A DNA stretch of 64,000 nucleotides from Micromonospora sp. WMMD980 (GTDB lineage Bacteria > Actinomycetota > Actinomycetes > Mycobacteriales > Micromonosporaceae): contig NZ_JARUBE010000003.1 in the NCBI RefSeq assembly GCF_029626035.1, positions 4,402,001-4,466,000 on the forward strand. The letters are read 5' to 3'. The notes beneath the pieces are model-generated. The model saw only the letters and a program-made list of their open reading frames with translations, did no database searches and was not told where the DNA came from. Shown here in pieces: positions 57,592-64,000 of this stretch (position 1 is its first letter; every line of letters starts with the position of its first letter). The position numbers were made by a program, and so were the translations under genes.

Positions 57592-57681
57592 GTGTAAGGA
57601 GGGGCCCCCTCTTAACACCCGGGGTGTGAGAGGGGGCCCCTTCTCTACCGGAGGCGTTAAAAGGGGGCCCCTCCTTACACC
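57592..57681. repeat. GGGGCCCC triple-core repeat, copy F
   Basis: Three cores at 57601-57608, 57633-57640 and 57664-57671 (32 and 31 bp apart), the only triple copy. It fills the space between convergent pmmB and GPP34 genes; on the minus strand GTGTAAGGAGGGGCCCC supplies the TAA stop of the GPP34 gene. Confidence 0.85.
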
Positions 57682-58355
57682 GGGCGCTTGCCGAGGGCCT
57701 GGTCGACGGCTTGGGCGAGGGCGGCGACGACCAGGCTCACCGAGGGGCGCACCACGCTGTCGTCCAGGCTCACCGTGCCGGAGAAGCCGGCACCCGTCGC
57801 GATCTCCTCCAGGCGCGTGCCGGCCTCGTCGGCGGCGGTGCCGGTGAGCCCGAGCGCCGGCTCCATCCGCAGCACCGCGACCAGCGTGGCCAGCGCGGCG
57901 GTGCGCTCGTCCGGGAGCTGACCGCTGGTCAGCGCCTCGGCCAGCCGTCGCCGGATGTCCGCCTCGACGGAGGTGTCGGCGACCGGGTAGCGGTGCACGT
58001 GGATGAAGCCCAGCTCGGTCTCGTCGACGTCCCGGACCACGCCCCGGCCGCAGAGGTCACCGAGGATCTTCTCGCGCAGCCCGTGCCGCAGCCGCTGCAC
58101 CCAGGACGACGGCGTGTGCGGGGTGTCCGCGGCGATCTTGGCGAGCACCGCGTCCGCGATCGGCTCGCCGGTGGGCGCCGGGTCGACCACCGCCAGGTTC
58201 CCGTCCGCGTACGCGACGCGGCCGGCCAGCGCCAGCTCCACCAGCACCGCGGCGGCCATGCCCAGGTCGAGGCTGATCCGCGGCATCGCGGCCTTGCCGG
58301 TTTCGTCGTCATACGCGAGGAGCAGCAGCTCCTCGGCGAGCGCAACACCAGTCAT
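57675..58355 (-). CDS. GPP34 (GOLPH3/VPS74-like) family phosphoprotein
   Basis: A 226-aa helical protein starting ALAEELLLLAYDDETGKAAM, with LDLGMAAAVLVELALAGRVA and SSWVQRLRHGLREKILGDLC. This is the bacterial GPP34 pattern, related to eukaryotic Golgi phosphoprotein 3, which binds PI4P. Bacterial function is unknown; many actinobacteria have several copies. The stop codon comes from repeat copy F. Confidence 0.88.
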   Translation of the reverse strand: MTGVALAEELLLLAYDDETGKAAMPRISLDLGMAAAVLVELALAGRVAYADGNLAVVDPAPTGEPIADAVLAKIAADTPHTPSSWVQRLRHGLREKILGDLCGRGVVRDVDETELGFIHVHRYPVADTSVEADIRRRLAEALTSGQLPDERTAALATLVAVLRMEPALGLTGTAADEAGTRLEEIATGAGFSGTVSLDDSVVRPSVSLVVAALAQAVDQALGKRPV

Positions 58356-58424
58356 GGCCCGGAACGCTAGCGCCTCCCCGCACCCCGCGCACGGACTCGC
58401 CGAGGGTGCTCCCCCGCACCGCCC

Positions 58425-58477
58425 GATTCACGGAAAGAGGGCCCGTCCGAGCGGATCGGGCCCTCTTTCCGTGAATC
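58425..58477. terminator. Strong terminator after upp
   Basis: Perfect 20-bp arms (58425-58444 and 58458-58477; GATTCACGGAAAGAGGGCCC and its complement) around a 13-nt loop, 7 bp after the upp stop. Confidence 0.9.
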
Positions 58478-58483
58478 GCCGGT

Positions 58484-59116
58484 TCAGAAGCGCGGCATGC
58501 CGCCGAACTGGCGGTCGCCGGCGTCGCCGAGACCCGGCACGATGAACATCCGATCGTTGAGGCCCTCGTCGATGGACGCGGTGACCAGGCGCAGCGGCAG
58601 GCCGGACCGTTCCAGCCGCTCGATGCCGACCGGCGCGGCCAGCACGCAGAGCACGGTGATGTCGGTGCAGCCCCGGTCGGCGAGCAGCCGGCAGCAGTGC
58701 TCCAGCGAGCCGCCGGTGGCCAGCATCGGGTCGAGCACCAGCACCGGCCGACCACTGAGGTCCCGGGGCAGCGACTCCATGTACGCCCGGGGCTCGTACG
58801 TCTCCTCGTCGCGGGCCAGGCCGACGAAGCCCATCGACGACTCGGGCACCAGGGCGAGCGCGGCGTCGGCCATCCCGAGCCCGGCCCGCAGCACCGGCAC
58901 CAGCAGCGGCGGGTTGGCCAGCCGGGTGCCCTCGGTGGCGGTGACCGGGGTCTGGATCGAGTAGTTCTCGACGGGGAAGGAGCGCGCGGCCTCGTACACC
59001 AGCATGGTGGTGAGTTCGCGCAGCGCGGCCCGGAACGACGCGGAGTCGGTCCGGGCGTCCCGCATGGCGGTCAGCCGCGTCTGGGCGAGCGGATGGTCAA
59101 TGACGGTTACGTCCAC
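58484..59116 (-). CDS. upp: Uracil phosphoribosyltransferase
   Basis: Makes UMP from uracil and PRPP in pyrimidine salvage. The 210-aa product has normal length, with [34 protein letters not shown], the PRPP loop [12 protein letters not shown] and the C-terminal uracil-binding [17 protein letters not shown] 59116 has TAGGTT about 8 nt upstream. It is divergent from deoC, which produces substrates of the same salvage route. Confidence 0.97.
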   Translation of the reverse strand: MDVTVIDHPLAQTRLTAMRDARTDSASFRAALRELTTMLVYEAARSFPVENYSIQTPVTATEGTRLANPPLLVPVLRAGLGMADAALALVPESSMGFVGLARDEETYEPRAYMESLPRDLSGRPVLVLDPMLATGGSLEHCCRLLADRGCTDITVLCVLAAPVGIERLERSGLPLRLVTASIDEGLNDRMFIVPGLGDAGDRQFGGMPRF

Positions 59117-59253
59117 GATCGCTCAACCTACCGGTCGCCGGGCCGGCGTACGCCGGGTGCGGCCCGACCAGCGACGCCGCTCACGTATGCGGCGCCCCGG
59201 CGGCTGCGCCGTGACCAAGATCACTCGACTCGCGGGTGCGTACTATTCGGGGC

Positions 59254-60213
59254 ATGACGGCGACAGCGACGTCGGCCCGGTCGGACCTCTCCGAGCTGGG
59301 ACGATCCGAGACCGCTCTGCGGACCTTCCTGCACGGCCTACCGGGCGTGGACCAGGTCGGCGCGGAGCAGCGGGCGGCCCAACTCGGCACCCGCTCCATC
59401 AAGACCACGGCCAAGGCCGAGGCGATCGACCTGGCGATCCGGATGGTCGACCTGACCACCCTGGAGGGGGCCGACACCCCGGGCAAGGTGCGGGCGCTGG
59501 CCGCCAAGGCGCTGCGGCCCGACCCGGCGGACCCGAGCTGCCCGCACGTCGGCGCGGTCTGCGTCTACCCGGCGATGGTCCCGTACGTGGCCGAGGTGCT
59601 GCGCGGCAGCGACGTGCACCTGGCCAGCGTGGCGACCTCGTTCCCGTCCGGACAGGCCCCGTTGGAGATCAAGCTCGCCGACGTCCGGGCAGCCGTCGAG
59701 GCCGGCGCGGACGAGATCGACATGGTGATCAACCGGGGCGCGTTCCTGGCCGGTCGCTACCAGGAGGTCCACGACGAGATCGTGGCCACCAAGGAGGCGT
59801 GCGGGGACGCGCACCTGAAGGTGATCCTGGAGACCGGCGAGCTGGCCACCTACGACAACGTGCGGCGCGCCTCCTGGCTCGCCATGCTGGCCGGCGGCGA
59901 CTTCATCAAGACCTCCACCGGCAAGGTCCCGGTCGCGGCCACGCTCCCGGTGACGCTGGTGATGCTGGAGGCGGTCCGCGACTTCCGCGCCGCCACCGGG
60001 CGGCAGGTCGGCGTGAAGCCGGCCGGCGGCATCAAGAACACCAAGGACGCGCTCAAGTACCTGGTCATGGTCAACGAGACGGTCGGCGCCGACTGGCTCG
60101 ACCCGGACTGGTTCCGGTTCGGCGCGTCCAGCCTGCTCAACGACCTGCTCATGCAGCGCACCAAGCTGACGACCGGCGTCTACGCCGGCCCCGACTACTT
60201 CACCCTGGACTGA
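59254..60213 (+). CDS. deoC: Deoxyribose-phosphate aldolase
   Basis: Splits 2-deoxyribose 5-phosphate into acetaldehyde and glyceraldehyde 3-phosphate. The 319-aa product (long actinobacterial form) has VGAVCVYPAMV, ASVATSFPSGQAPLEIKLAD, EIDMVINRGAFLAGRY, KVILETGEL and the Schiff-base Lys motif DFIKTSTGK. ATG 59254 has TACTAT (59241-59246) 7 nt upstream, a textbook leaderless start. The two aldehyde dehydrogenase genes follow within 6 bp and could oxidise the acetaldehyde. Confidence 0.96.
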   Translation: MTATATSARSDLSELGRSETALRTFLHGLPGVDQVGAEQRAAQLGTRSIKTTAKAEAIDLAIRMVDLTTLEGADTPGKVRALAAKALRPDPADPSCPHVGAVCVYPAMVPYVAEVLRGSDVHLASVATSFPSGQAPLEIKLADVRAAVEAGADEIDMVINRGAFLAGRYQEVHDEIVATKEACGDAHLKVILETGELATYDNVRRASWLAMLAGGDFIKTSTGKVPVAATLPVTLVMLEAVRDFRAATGRQVGVKPAGGIKNTKDALKYLVMVNETVGADWLDPDWFRFGASSLLNDLLMQRTKLTTGVYAGPDYFTLD

Positions 60214-60218
60214 ACGCG

Positions 60219-61649
60219 ATGTTCGAATACGCACCCGCCCCCGAGTCGCGCTCGGTGGTCGACATCAAGCCCTCGTACGGGCTCTTCGTCGACGGGACGT
60301 TCGTCGACCCGTCCGACGGCGGCAGCTTCAAGTCGGTCAACCCGGCCTCCGAGGAGGTCCTGGCCGAGATCGCCGAGGCCGGTCGCGAGGACGTGGACCG
60401 TGCGGTCCGCGCCGCGCGCAAGGCGTACGAGAAGGTCTGGGGTCCGATGCCGGGCCGGGACCGGGCGAAGTACCTGTTCCGGATCGCCCGGATCATCCAG
60501 GAGCGCTCCCGCGAGCTGGCCGTGCTGGAGTCGCTGGACAACGGCAAGCCGATCCGCGAGTCCCGCGACGTCGACCTGCCGCTCGTCGCCGCGCACTTCT
60601 TCTACTACGCGGGCTGGGCGGACAAGCTGGAACACGCCGGTTTCGGCGCGAACCCGCGCCCGCTGGGCGTGGCCGCGCAGGTCATCCCGTGGAACTTCCC
60701 GCTGCTCATGCTCGCCTGGAAGATCGCCCCAGCGCTCGCGGCGGGCAACACGGTGGTGCTGAAGCCGGCCGAGACCACCCCGCTGACCGCGCTGCTCTTC
60801 GCCGAGATCTGCCAGCAGGCCGACCTGCCGGCCGGCGTGGTCAACATCGTCACCGGCGCCGGTGACACCGGCCGGGCGCTGGTCGAGCACCCGGGCGTGG
60901 ACAAGGTCGCGTTCACCGGCTCCACCGAGGTCGGCCGGGCCATCGCGCGGGCCGTGGCCGGCACCCGCAAGAAGCTGACCCTGGAGCTGGGCGGCAAGGC
61001 CGCCAACATCGTCTTCGACGACGCGCCCGTCGACCAGGCGGTCGAGGGCATCGTCAACGGCATCTTCTTCAACCAGGGGCACGTCTGCTGCGCCGGTTCC
61101 CGCCTGCTGGTGCAGGAGTCGGTCGCCGACGAGGTGCTGGAGTCGCTGAAGCGCCGGATGGCCCGCCTGCGGGTCGGTGACCCGCTGGACAAGAACACCG
61201 ACGTCGGCGCGATCAACTCGGCCGAGCAGTTGGCGCGCATCAGCGAGCTGTCCGAGGTGGGCGCCGCCGAGGGCGCGCAGCGCTGGTCGCCGCCGTGCGA
61301 GCTGCCCGACCGCGGCTTCTGGTTCGCGCCGACCATCTTCACCGGGGTCACCCAGGCGCACCGGATCGCCCGCGAGGAGATCTTCGGCCCGGTGCTGTCC
61401 GTGCTGACCTTCCGCACCCCGGCGGAGGCGGTGGAGAAGGCCAACAACACGCCGTACGGGCTGTCGGCCGGGATCTGGACCGACAAGGGTTCCCGGATCC
61501 TCTGGACGGCCGACCGGCTGCGCGCCGGCGTGGTCTGGGCCAACACGTTCAACAAGTTCGACCCGACGTCGCCGTTCGGCGGCTACAAGGAGTCGGGCTA
61601 CGGTCGCGAGGGCGGCCGGCACGGGCTGGAGGGGTACCTCAATGTCTGA
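60219..61649 (+). CDS. NAD(P)-dependent aldehyde dehydrogenase
   Basis: A 476-aa full-length enzyme: Rossmann WNFPLLMLAWKIAPALAAGN, FTGSTEVGRAIARAVAG, catalytic Glu in LTLELGGKAANIV, catalytic Cys in NQGHVCCAGSRL, EIFGPVLSVL and the C-terminal PFGGYKESGYGREGG. It starts 5 nt after the deoC stop and overlaps the next gene by 8 nt, so it is in the deoC operon. Oxidising the acetaldehyde made by DeoC is the likely job. Confidence 0.94.
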   Translation: MFEYAPAPESRSVVDIKPSYGLFVDGTFVDPSDGGSFKSVNPASEEVLAEIAEAGREDVDRAVRAARKAYEKVWGPMPGRDRAKYLFRIARIIQERSRELAVLESLDNGKPIRESRDVDLPLVAAHFFYYAGWADKLEHAGFGANPRPLGVAAQVIPWNFPLLMLAWKIAPALAAGNTVVLKPAETTPLTALLFAEICQQADLPAGVVNIVTGAGDTGRALVEHPGVDKVAFTGSTEVGRAIARAVAGTRKKLTLELGGKAANIVFDDAPVDQAVEGIVNGIFFNQGHVCCAGSRLLVQESVADEVLESLKRRMARLRVGDPLDKNTDVGAINSAEQLARISELSEVGAAEGAQRWSPPCELPDRGFWFAPTIFTGVTQAHRIAREEIFGPVLSVLTFRTPAEAVEKANNTPYGLSAGIWTDKGSRILWTADRLRAGVVWANTFNKFDPTSPFGGYKESGYGREGGRHGLEGYLNV

Positions 61650-62466
61650 GCGGGTCGCGGTACGTAAGACGTACAAGCTCTTCATCGGCGGGAAGTTCCC
61701 GCGCAGCGAGTCGGGACGGTCGTATCTCGTGCAGGACTCCAACGTGTCGCTGGCCTCCCGCAAGGACGCGCGGGACGCGGTCGTCGCGGCCCGGGCCGCG
61801 GTGAAGGGCTGGGCCGGGGCGACCGCCTACAACCGGGGCCAGATCCTCTACCGGGTGGCCGAGATGCTGGAGGGCCGACGCGAGCAGTTCGTGGCGCTGG
61901 GCGTACCGGCCGACGAGGTGGACGCGGCGATCGACCGCTGGGTCTGGTACGCCGGCTGGGCCGACAAGCTGCCGCAGGTCTACGGCGGCGCGAACCCGGT
62001 GGCCGGCCCGTACTTCAACCTGTCGGCCCCGGAGCCGACCGGCGTGGTGGCCGTGGTGGCGCCCGAGGCGCCGGCGCTGCTCGGCCTGGTCAGCGTGATC
62101 GCCCCGGCGATCGTCAGCGGCAACACCGTGGTGGTGGCCGCCTCCCCGGCGACGCCGCTGGCGGCGGTGACGCTGGCCGAGGTGCTGGCCACCTCCGACC
62201 TGCCGGGCGGCGTGGTCAACATCCTCACCGGGAAGATCACCGAGACCGCGCCGACGCTTGCCGCGCACATGGACGTCAACGCCGTCGACCTGACCGGCGT
62301 GACCGACGCCGAGCTGGCGGTGGAGCTGGAGGTCAAGGCCGCGGAGAACCTCAAGCGGGTGCTCCGCCCGGCCCCGGCCGACCACGACTGGCACGCCGAT
62401 CCGGGCCTGGCCCGGATGACCACGCTCCTGGAGACCAAGACGGTCTGGCACCCCAAGGGCGTCTGA
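61642..62466 (+). CDS. Truncated aldehyde dehydrogenase-like protein without catalytic domain
   Basis: A 274-aa product with the ALDH N-terminus (YKLFIGGKFPRSESGRSYLV) and a degraded cofactor-binding half (VVAVVAPEAPALLGLVSVIA, TPLAAVTLAEVLATSDLPGG, VVNILTGK). The rest of the family fold is absent: no LELGG Glu, no catalytic Cys, no PFGG tail. It overlaps the active ALDH gene by 8 nt, and I recall the same pair after deoC in Streptomyces, so it is probably a conserved non-catalytic partner, not a fresh pseudogene. Confidence 0.8.
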   Translation: MSERVAVRKTYKLFIGGKFPRSESGRSYLVQDSNVSLASRKDARDAVVAARAAVKGWAGATAYNRGQILYRVAEMLEGRREQFVALGVPADEVDAAIDRWVWYAGWADKLPQVYGGANPVAGPYFNLSAPEPTGVVAVVAPEAPALLGLVSVIAPAIVSGNTVVVAASPATPLAAVTLAEVLATSDLPGGVVNILTGKITETAPTLAAHMDVNAVDLTGVTDAELAVELEVKAAENLKRVLRPAPADHDWHADPGLARMTTLLETKTVWHPKGV

Positions 62467-62476
62467 GACAGGTCTA

Positions 62477-62492
62477 CTACGCGGGGTAGGAT
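62477..62492 (+). promoter_or_regulatory. blaI promoter with overlapping CTAC-N5-GTAG dyad
   Basis: TAGGAT (62487-62492) is 6 nt before GTG 62499 (leaderless). CTAC-GCGGG-GTAG (62477-62489) overlaps it and is a plausible BlaI autoregulatory site. Confidence 0.5.
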
Positions 62493-62498
62493 TGACGG

Positions 62499-62951
62499 GT
62501 GACTCGGCTGGGGGACCTTGAGCGTGCGGTGATGGACGTGCTGTGGGACTCGGCGCCCACCACGCCCGACGGGGTGACCGTGCGCGAGGTCGCGGACGCG
62601 CTCGACGGGCGTGAGCTGGCCTACACCACGGTGATGACGGTGCTCGACCGGCTCGCCGGCAAGGGCATGGTGCAGCGCGAGCGGGAGGGGCGGGCCTGGC
62701 GTTACCGGCCCGCCGCCACCCGCGAGGCGCACATCGCCCAGCTCATGCTCGACGCCCTCGACCTCGGCGGCAGCCGGGACGCCGCGCTGGTGCGCTTCGC
62801 CCGCTCGGTGACCGGCACCGAGGCGGACGTGCTGCGCGCGGCGCTCGGCGCCGAGGCCGCCGGGACAGCTCCGAACGCCGGGCTGACCGACCGGGTCGAG
62901 GACCCGCGACGGTCCGCCGGGTCGGCGCTCGACGAGGCGACGGACCGGTAG
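62499..62951 (+). CDS. BlaI/MecI family transcriptional repressor
   Basis: A 150-aa winged-helix repressor: LGDLERAVMDVLWDSAPTTP, VREVADALDGRELAYTTVMT, VLDRLAGKGMVQREREGRAW, RYRPAATREAHIAQLMLDAL, then an acidic tail. It is followed 10 bp on by an M56 membrane peptidase, the BlaR1-like partner that may inactivate it. In mycobacteria BlaI also controls respiratory genes; here cydA lies just downstream. Confidence 0.92.
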   Translation: MTRLGDLERAVMDVLWDSAPTTPDGVTVREVADALDGRELAYTTVMTVLDRLAGKGMVQREREGRAWRYRPAATREAHIAQLMLDALDLGGSRDAALVRFARSVTGTEADVLRAALGAEAAGTAPNAGLTDRVEDPRRSAGSALDEATDR

Positions 62952-62961
62952 GGCGGCCGCC

Positions 62962-63867
62962 GTGGCGTACGCCGTGCACTTCGCCGCGACCGTCCTGGCC
63001 TGCTGGCTGACCGCGCAGGTCCTCGCCGCCGCGCGGTGGACGTGGCGCGCCCCCCGGGTGGCGATCGTCTGCTGGCAGGCGGTCGGCCTGGCGCTCGGGC
63101 TCTCCGCGATGGGCCTGCCGATGGCGGTGGGTCTCGCCGCCTACGACCGGCCGACCGGGGGCGCCCTGCTGGCGCTCGCCGACGACCTGGTCCACGGCAC
63201 GCTGCCGCCGGGCGTGGGCGCGGCGCACCTCGGCCTGGTCGGGGTGGGCTTCGGCATCGGCGCGGTGCTGCTCACCACGACCGTGCGCGCGGTGCACGGC
63301 GCGGTCCGCGCCCAGCGCCGGCACCGGGAGCTGCTGAGCCTGGTCGCCCGGCGCGACCCGACGGTGCCGGGCGCGCTGGTGCTCGACCACCCGAGCGCGG
63401 CGGCATACTGCCTGCCCGGGGTGCGGCCCCGGGTGGTGGTGAGCGCCGGCACTGTCGACCTGCTGGATCCGGCGGAGCTGGCCGCGGTGCTCACCCACGA
63501 GCGGGCGCACGCCCAGGAGCGGCACGATCTGGTGCTGCTGCCGTTCACCGCGCTGTGCCGGGCGCTGCCCTGGTTCGGCTGGGTGCGCGAGGCGCACGCC
63601 CGGGTGGCGCTGCTGGTCGAGATGCGCGCCGACGACAAGGCCCGGGAGCTGCACGCGGACGCGCCGCTGGCGGGCGCGCTGCGCCGGTTCGCCGCCGCCG
63701 GGCACCGGGTGACGCCGGCCGGCACGCTCGGCATCGGCGACCAGGATCTCGACGTACGCGTGCAGCGCCTGCTGGTCGCGGACCGCCCGCCGCGGCTGCT
63801 GGGCGCGACCGCGCTGGCGGTGGCCGGCACGCTCGTCGCGCTGCCGATCTCGTTGTTCCTGAGCTGA
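62962..63867 (+). CDS. M56 family (BlaR1-like) membrane metallopeptidase
   Basis: A 301-aa integral membrane zinc protease: N-terminal helices (AVHFAATVLACWLTAQVLAA; VAIVCWQAVGLALGLSAMGL), LGLVGVGFGIGAVLLTTTVR, the zinc motif LTHERAHAQERHDLVLLPF and a downstream Glu ligand region EMRADDKARE. One C-terminal helix ends at SLFLS. It lacks the penicillin-sensing domain of BlaR1, so the signal is unknown. GTG 62962 is the start; the neighbour blaI is the likely substrate or target. Confidence 0.9.
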   Translation: MAYAVHFAATVLACWLTAQVLAAARWTWRAPRVAIVCWQAVGLALGLSAMGLPMAVGLAAYDRPTGGALLALADDLVHGTLPPGVGAAHLGLVGVGFGIGAVLLTTTVRAVHGAVRAQRRHRELLSLVARRDPTVPGALVLDHPSAAAYCLPGVRPRVVVSAGTVDLLDPAELAAVLTHERAHAQERHDLVLLPFTALCRALPWFGWVREAHARVALLVEMRADDKARELHADAPLAGALRRFAAAGHRVTPAGTLGIGDQDLDVRVQRLLVADRPPRLLGATALAVAGTLVALPISLFLS

Positions 63868-63908
63868 CGACCCCTACGGGACTTCTCCGGGTTCGCGCGC
63901 CCCTATAG

Positions 63909-63930
63909 GTAGGCAAGCTACGTGTAGGGT
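63909..63930 (+). promoter_or_regulatory. Candidate cydA promoter with GTAG/CTAC dyads
   Basis: GTAG-GCAAG-CTAC (63909-63921) and CTAC-GT-GTAG (63918-63927) overlap TAGGGT (63925-63930), a possible -10 box about 38 nt before the cydA start. The dyads resemble the one at the blaI promoter. Confidence 0.4.
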
Positions 63931-63967
63931 CGCTATGACAAGCGAACCAACCCGTGGGAGAACCGCC

Positions 63968-64000
63968 GTGGATCCCCTGCTCCTCGCCCGCCTCCAGTTC
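63968..64000 (+). CDS. cydA: Cytochrome bd ubiquinol oxidase subunit I, first 11 codons
   Basis: The window ends after V/M-DPLLLARLQF, which matches the N-terminus of actinobacterial CydA (MDxLLLARLQF). GGGAG lies 8-9 nt before GTG 63968. Cytochrome bd is the high-affinity terminal oxidase of the plasma membrane. Only 33 nt are visible, so the call rests on the short match and the SD. Confidence 0.65.
   Translation, partial: MDPLLLARLQF

Overview
The window is high-GC actinobacterial DNA, most probably from a Micromonosporaceae member (Micromonospora-like; inferred from codon use, gene order and repeats). The evidence is a GTP-dependent PEP carboxykinase, GH25 lysozyme, mycosin, acyl-CoA carboxylase epsilon subunit, SigE-type ECF sigma factor and GPP34 protein. 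Many promoters have a TANNNT box 6-7 nt before the start codon, as expected for leaderless mRNAs. No rRNA, tRNA or CRISPR array was seen.

Layout. 1-3.7 kb: partial pckG, two GtrA-type membrane proteins and a PH-domain protein. 3.8-6.3 kb: divergent birA and acyl-CoA carboxylase beta subunit. 6.4-9.9 kb: anti-sigma/ECF sigma pair, ketopantoate reductase, an ABC-permease remnant and an M50 peptidase. 10.03-17.54 kb: a compact actinomycete integrative and conjugative element (AICE), with integrase, Xis, RepSA-like initiator, FtsK-like Tra and a GntR/KorSA-like repressor. It also carries a Nudix + XRE/DUF5919 pair and is bracketed by a 24-bp near-perfect direct repeat. 17.6-19.2 kb: AT-richer island with an orphan polymorphic-toxin C-terminus, putative immunity gene and Uma2 gene. 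19.3-22.4 kb: GH25 lysozyme, small membrane protein, receptor Ser/Thr kinase. 22.5-27.1 kb: accE, a type VII-associated mini-locus ending in a mycosin, maf and an O-methyltransferase. 27.1-31.0 kb: MFS transporter and a PadR-controlled ABC exporter. 31.2-34.5 kb: acyl-CoA carboxylase alpha subunit and a frameshifted guaB1. 34.5-41.1 kb: MarR/DHA2 pump, then MarR plus a heterodimeric ABC exporter. 41.2-42.5 kb: a short ThrRS behind a threonine-rich leader peptide and a hairpin. 42.6-53.7 kb: DedA, lpdA, GGCT, GNAT, SCO6745-type, coiled-coil, MBL-fold, DUF4349 lipoprotein, M20 amidohydrolase and acyl-CoA mutase genes. 53.9-64 kb: second Ser/Thr kinase, pmmB, GPP34, upp, deoC, an aldehyde dehydrogenase pair, a BlaI/M56 pair and the first codons of cydA.

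How the genes fit together. birA, the beta, epsilon and alpha carboxylase subunits and maf form the conserved actinobacterial acyl-CoA carboxylase neighbourhood, here broken by about 16 kb of accessory DNA including the AICE. lpdA, GGCT, M20 amidohydrolase, pmmB, upp and deoC follow an order I recall from mycobacteria (from memory, not checked). upp, deoC and pmmB point to nucleoside and sugar-phosphate salvage. The regulators with visible targets are PadR, two MarRs (one with an operator), the AICE GntR protein and BlaI. A repeat of GGGGCCCC cores spaced 31-32 bp sits at gene 3' ends in six places and often supplies the stop codon.
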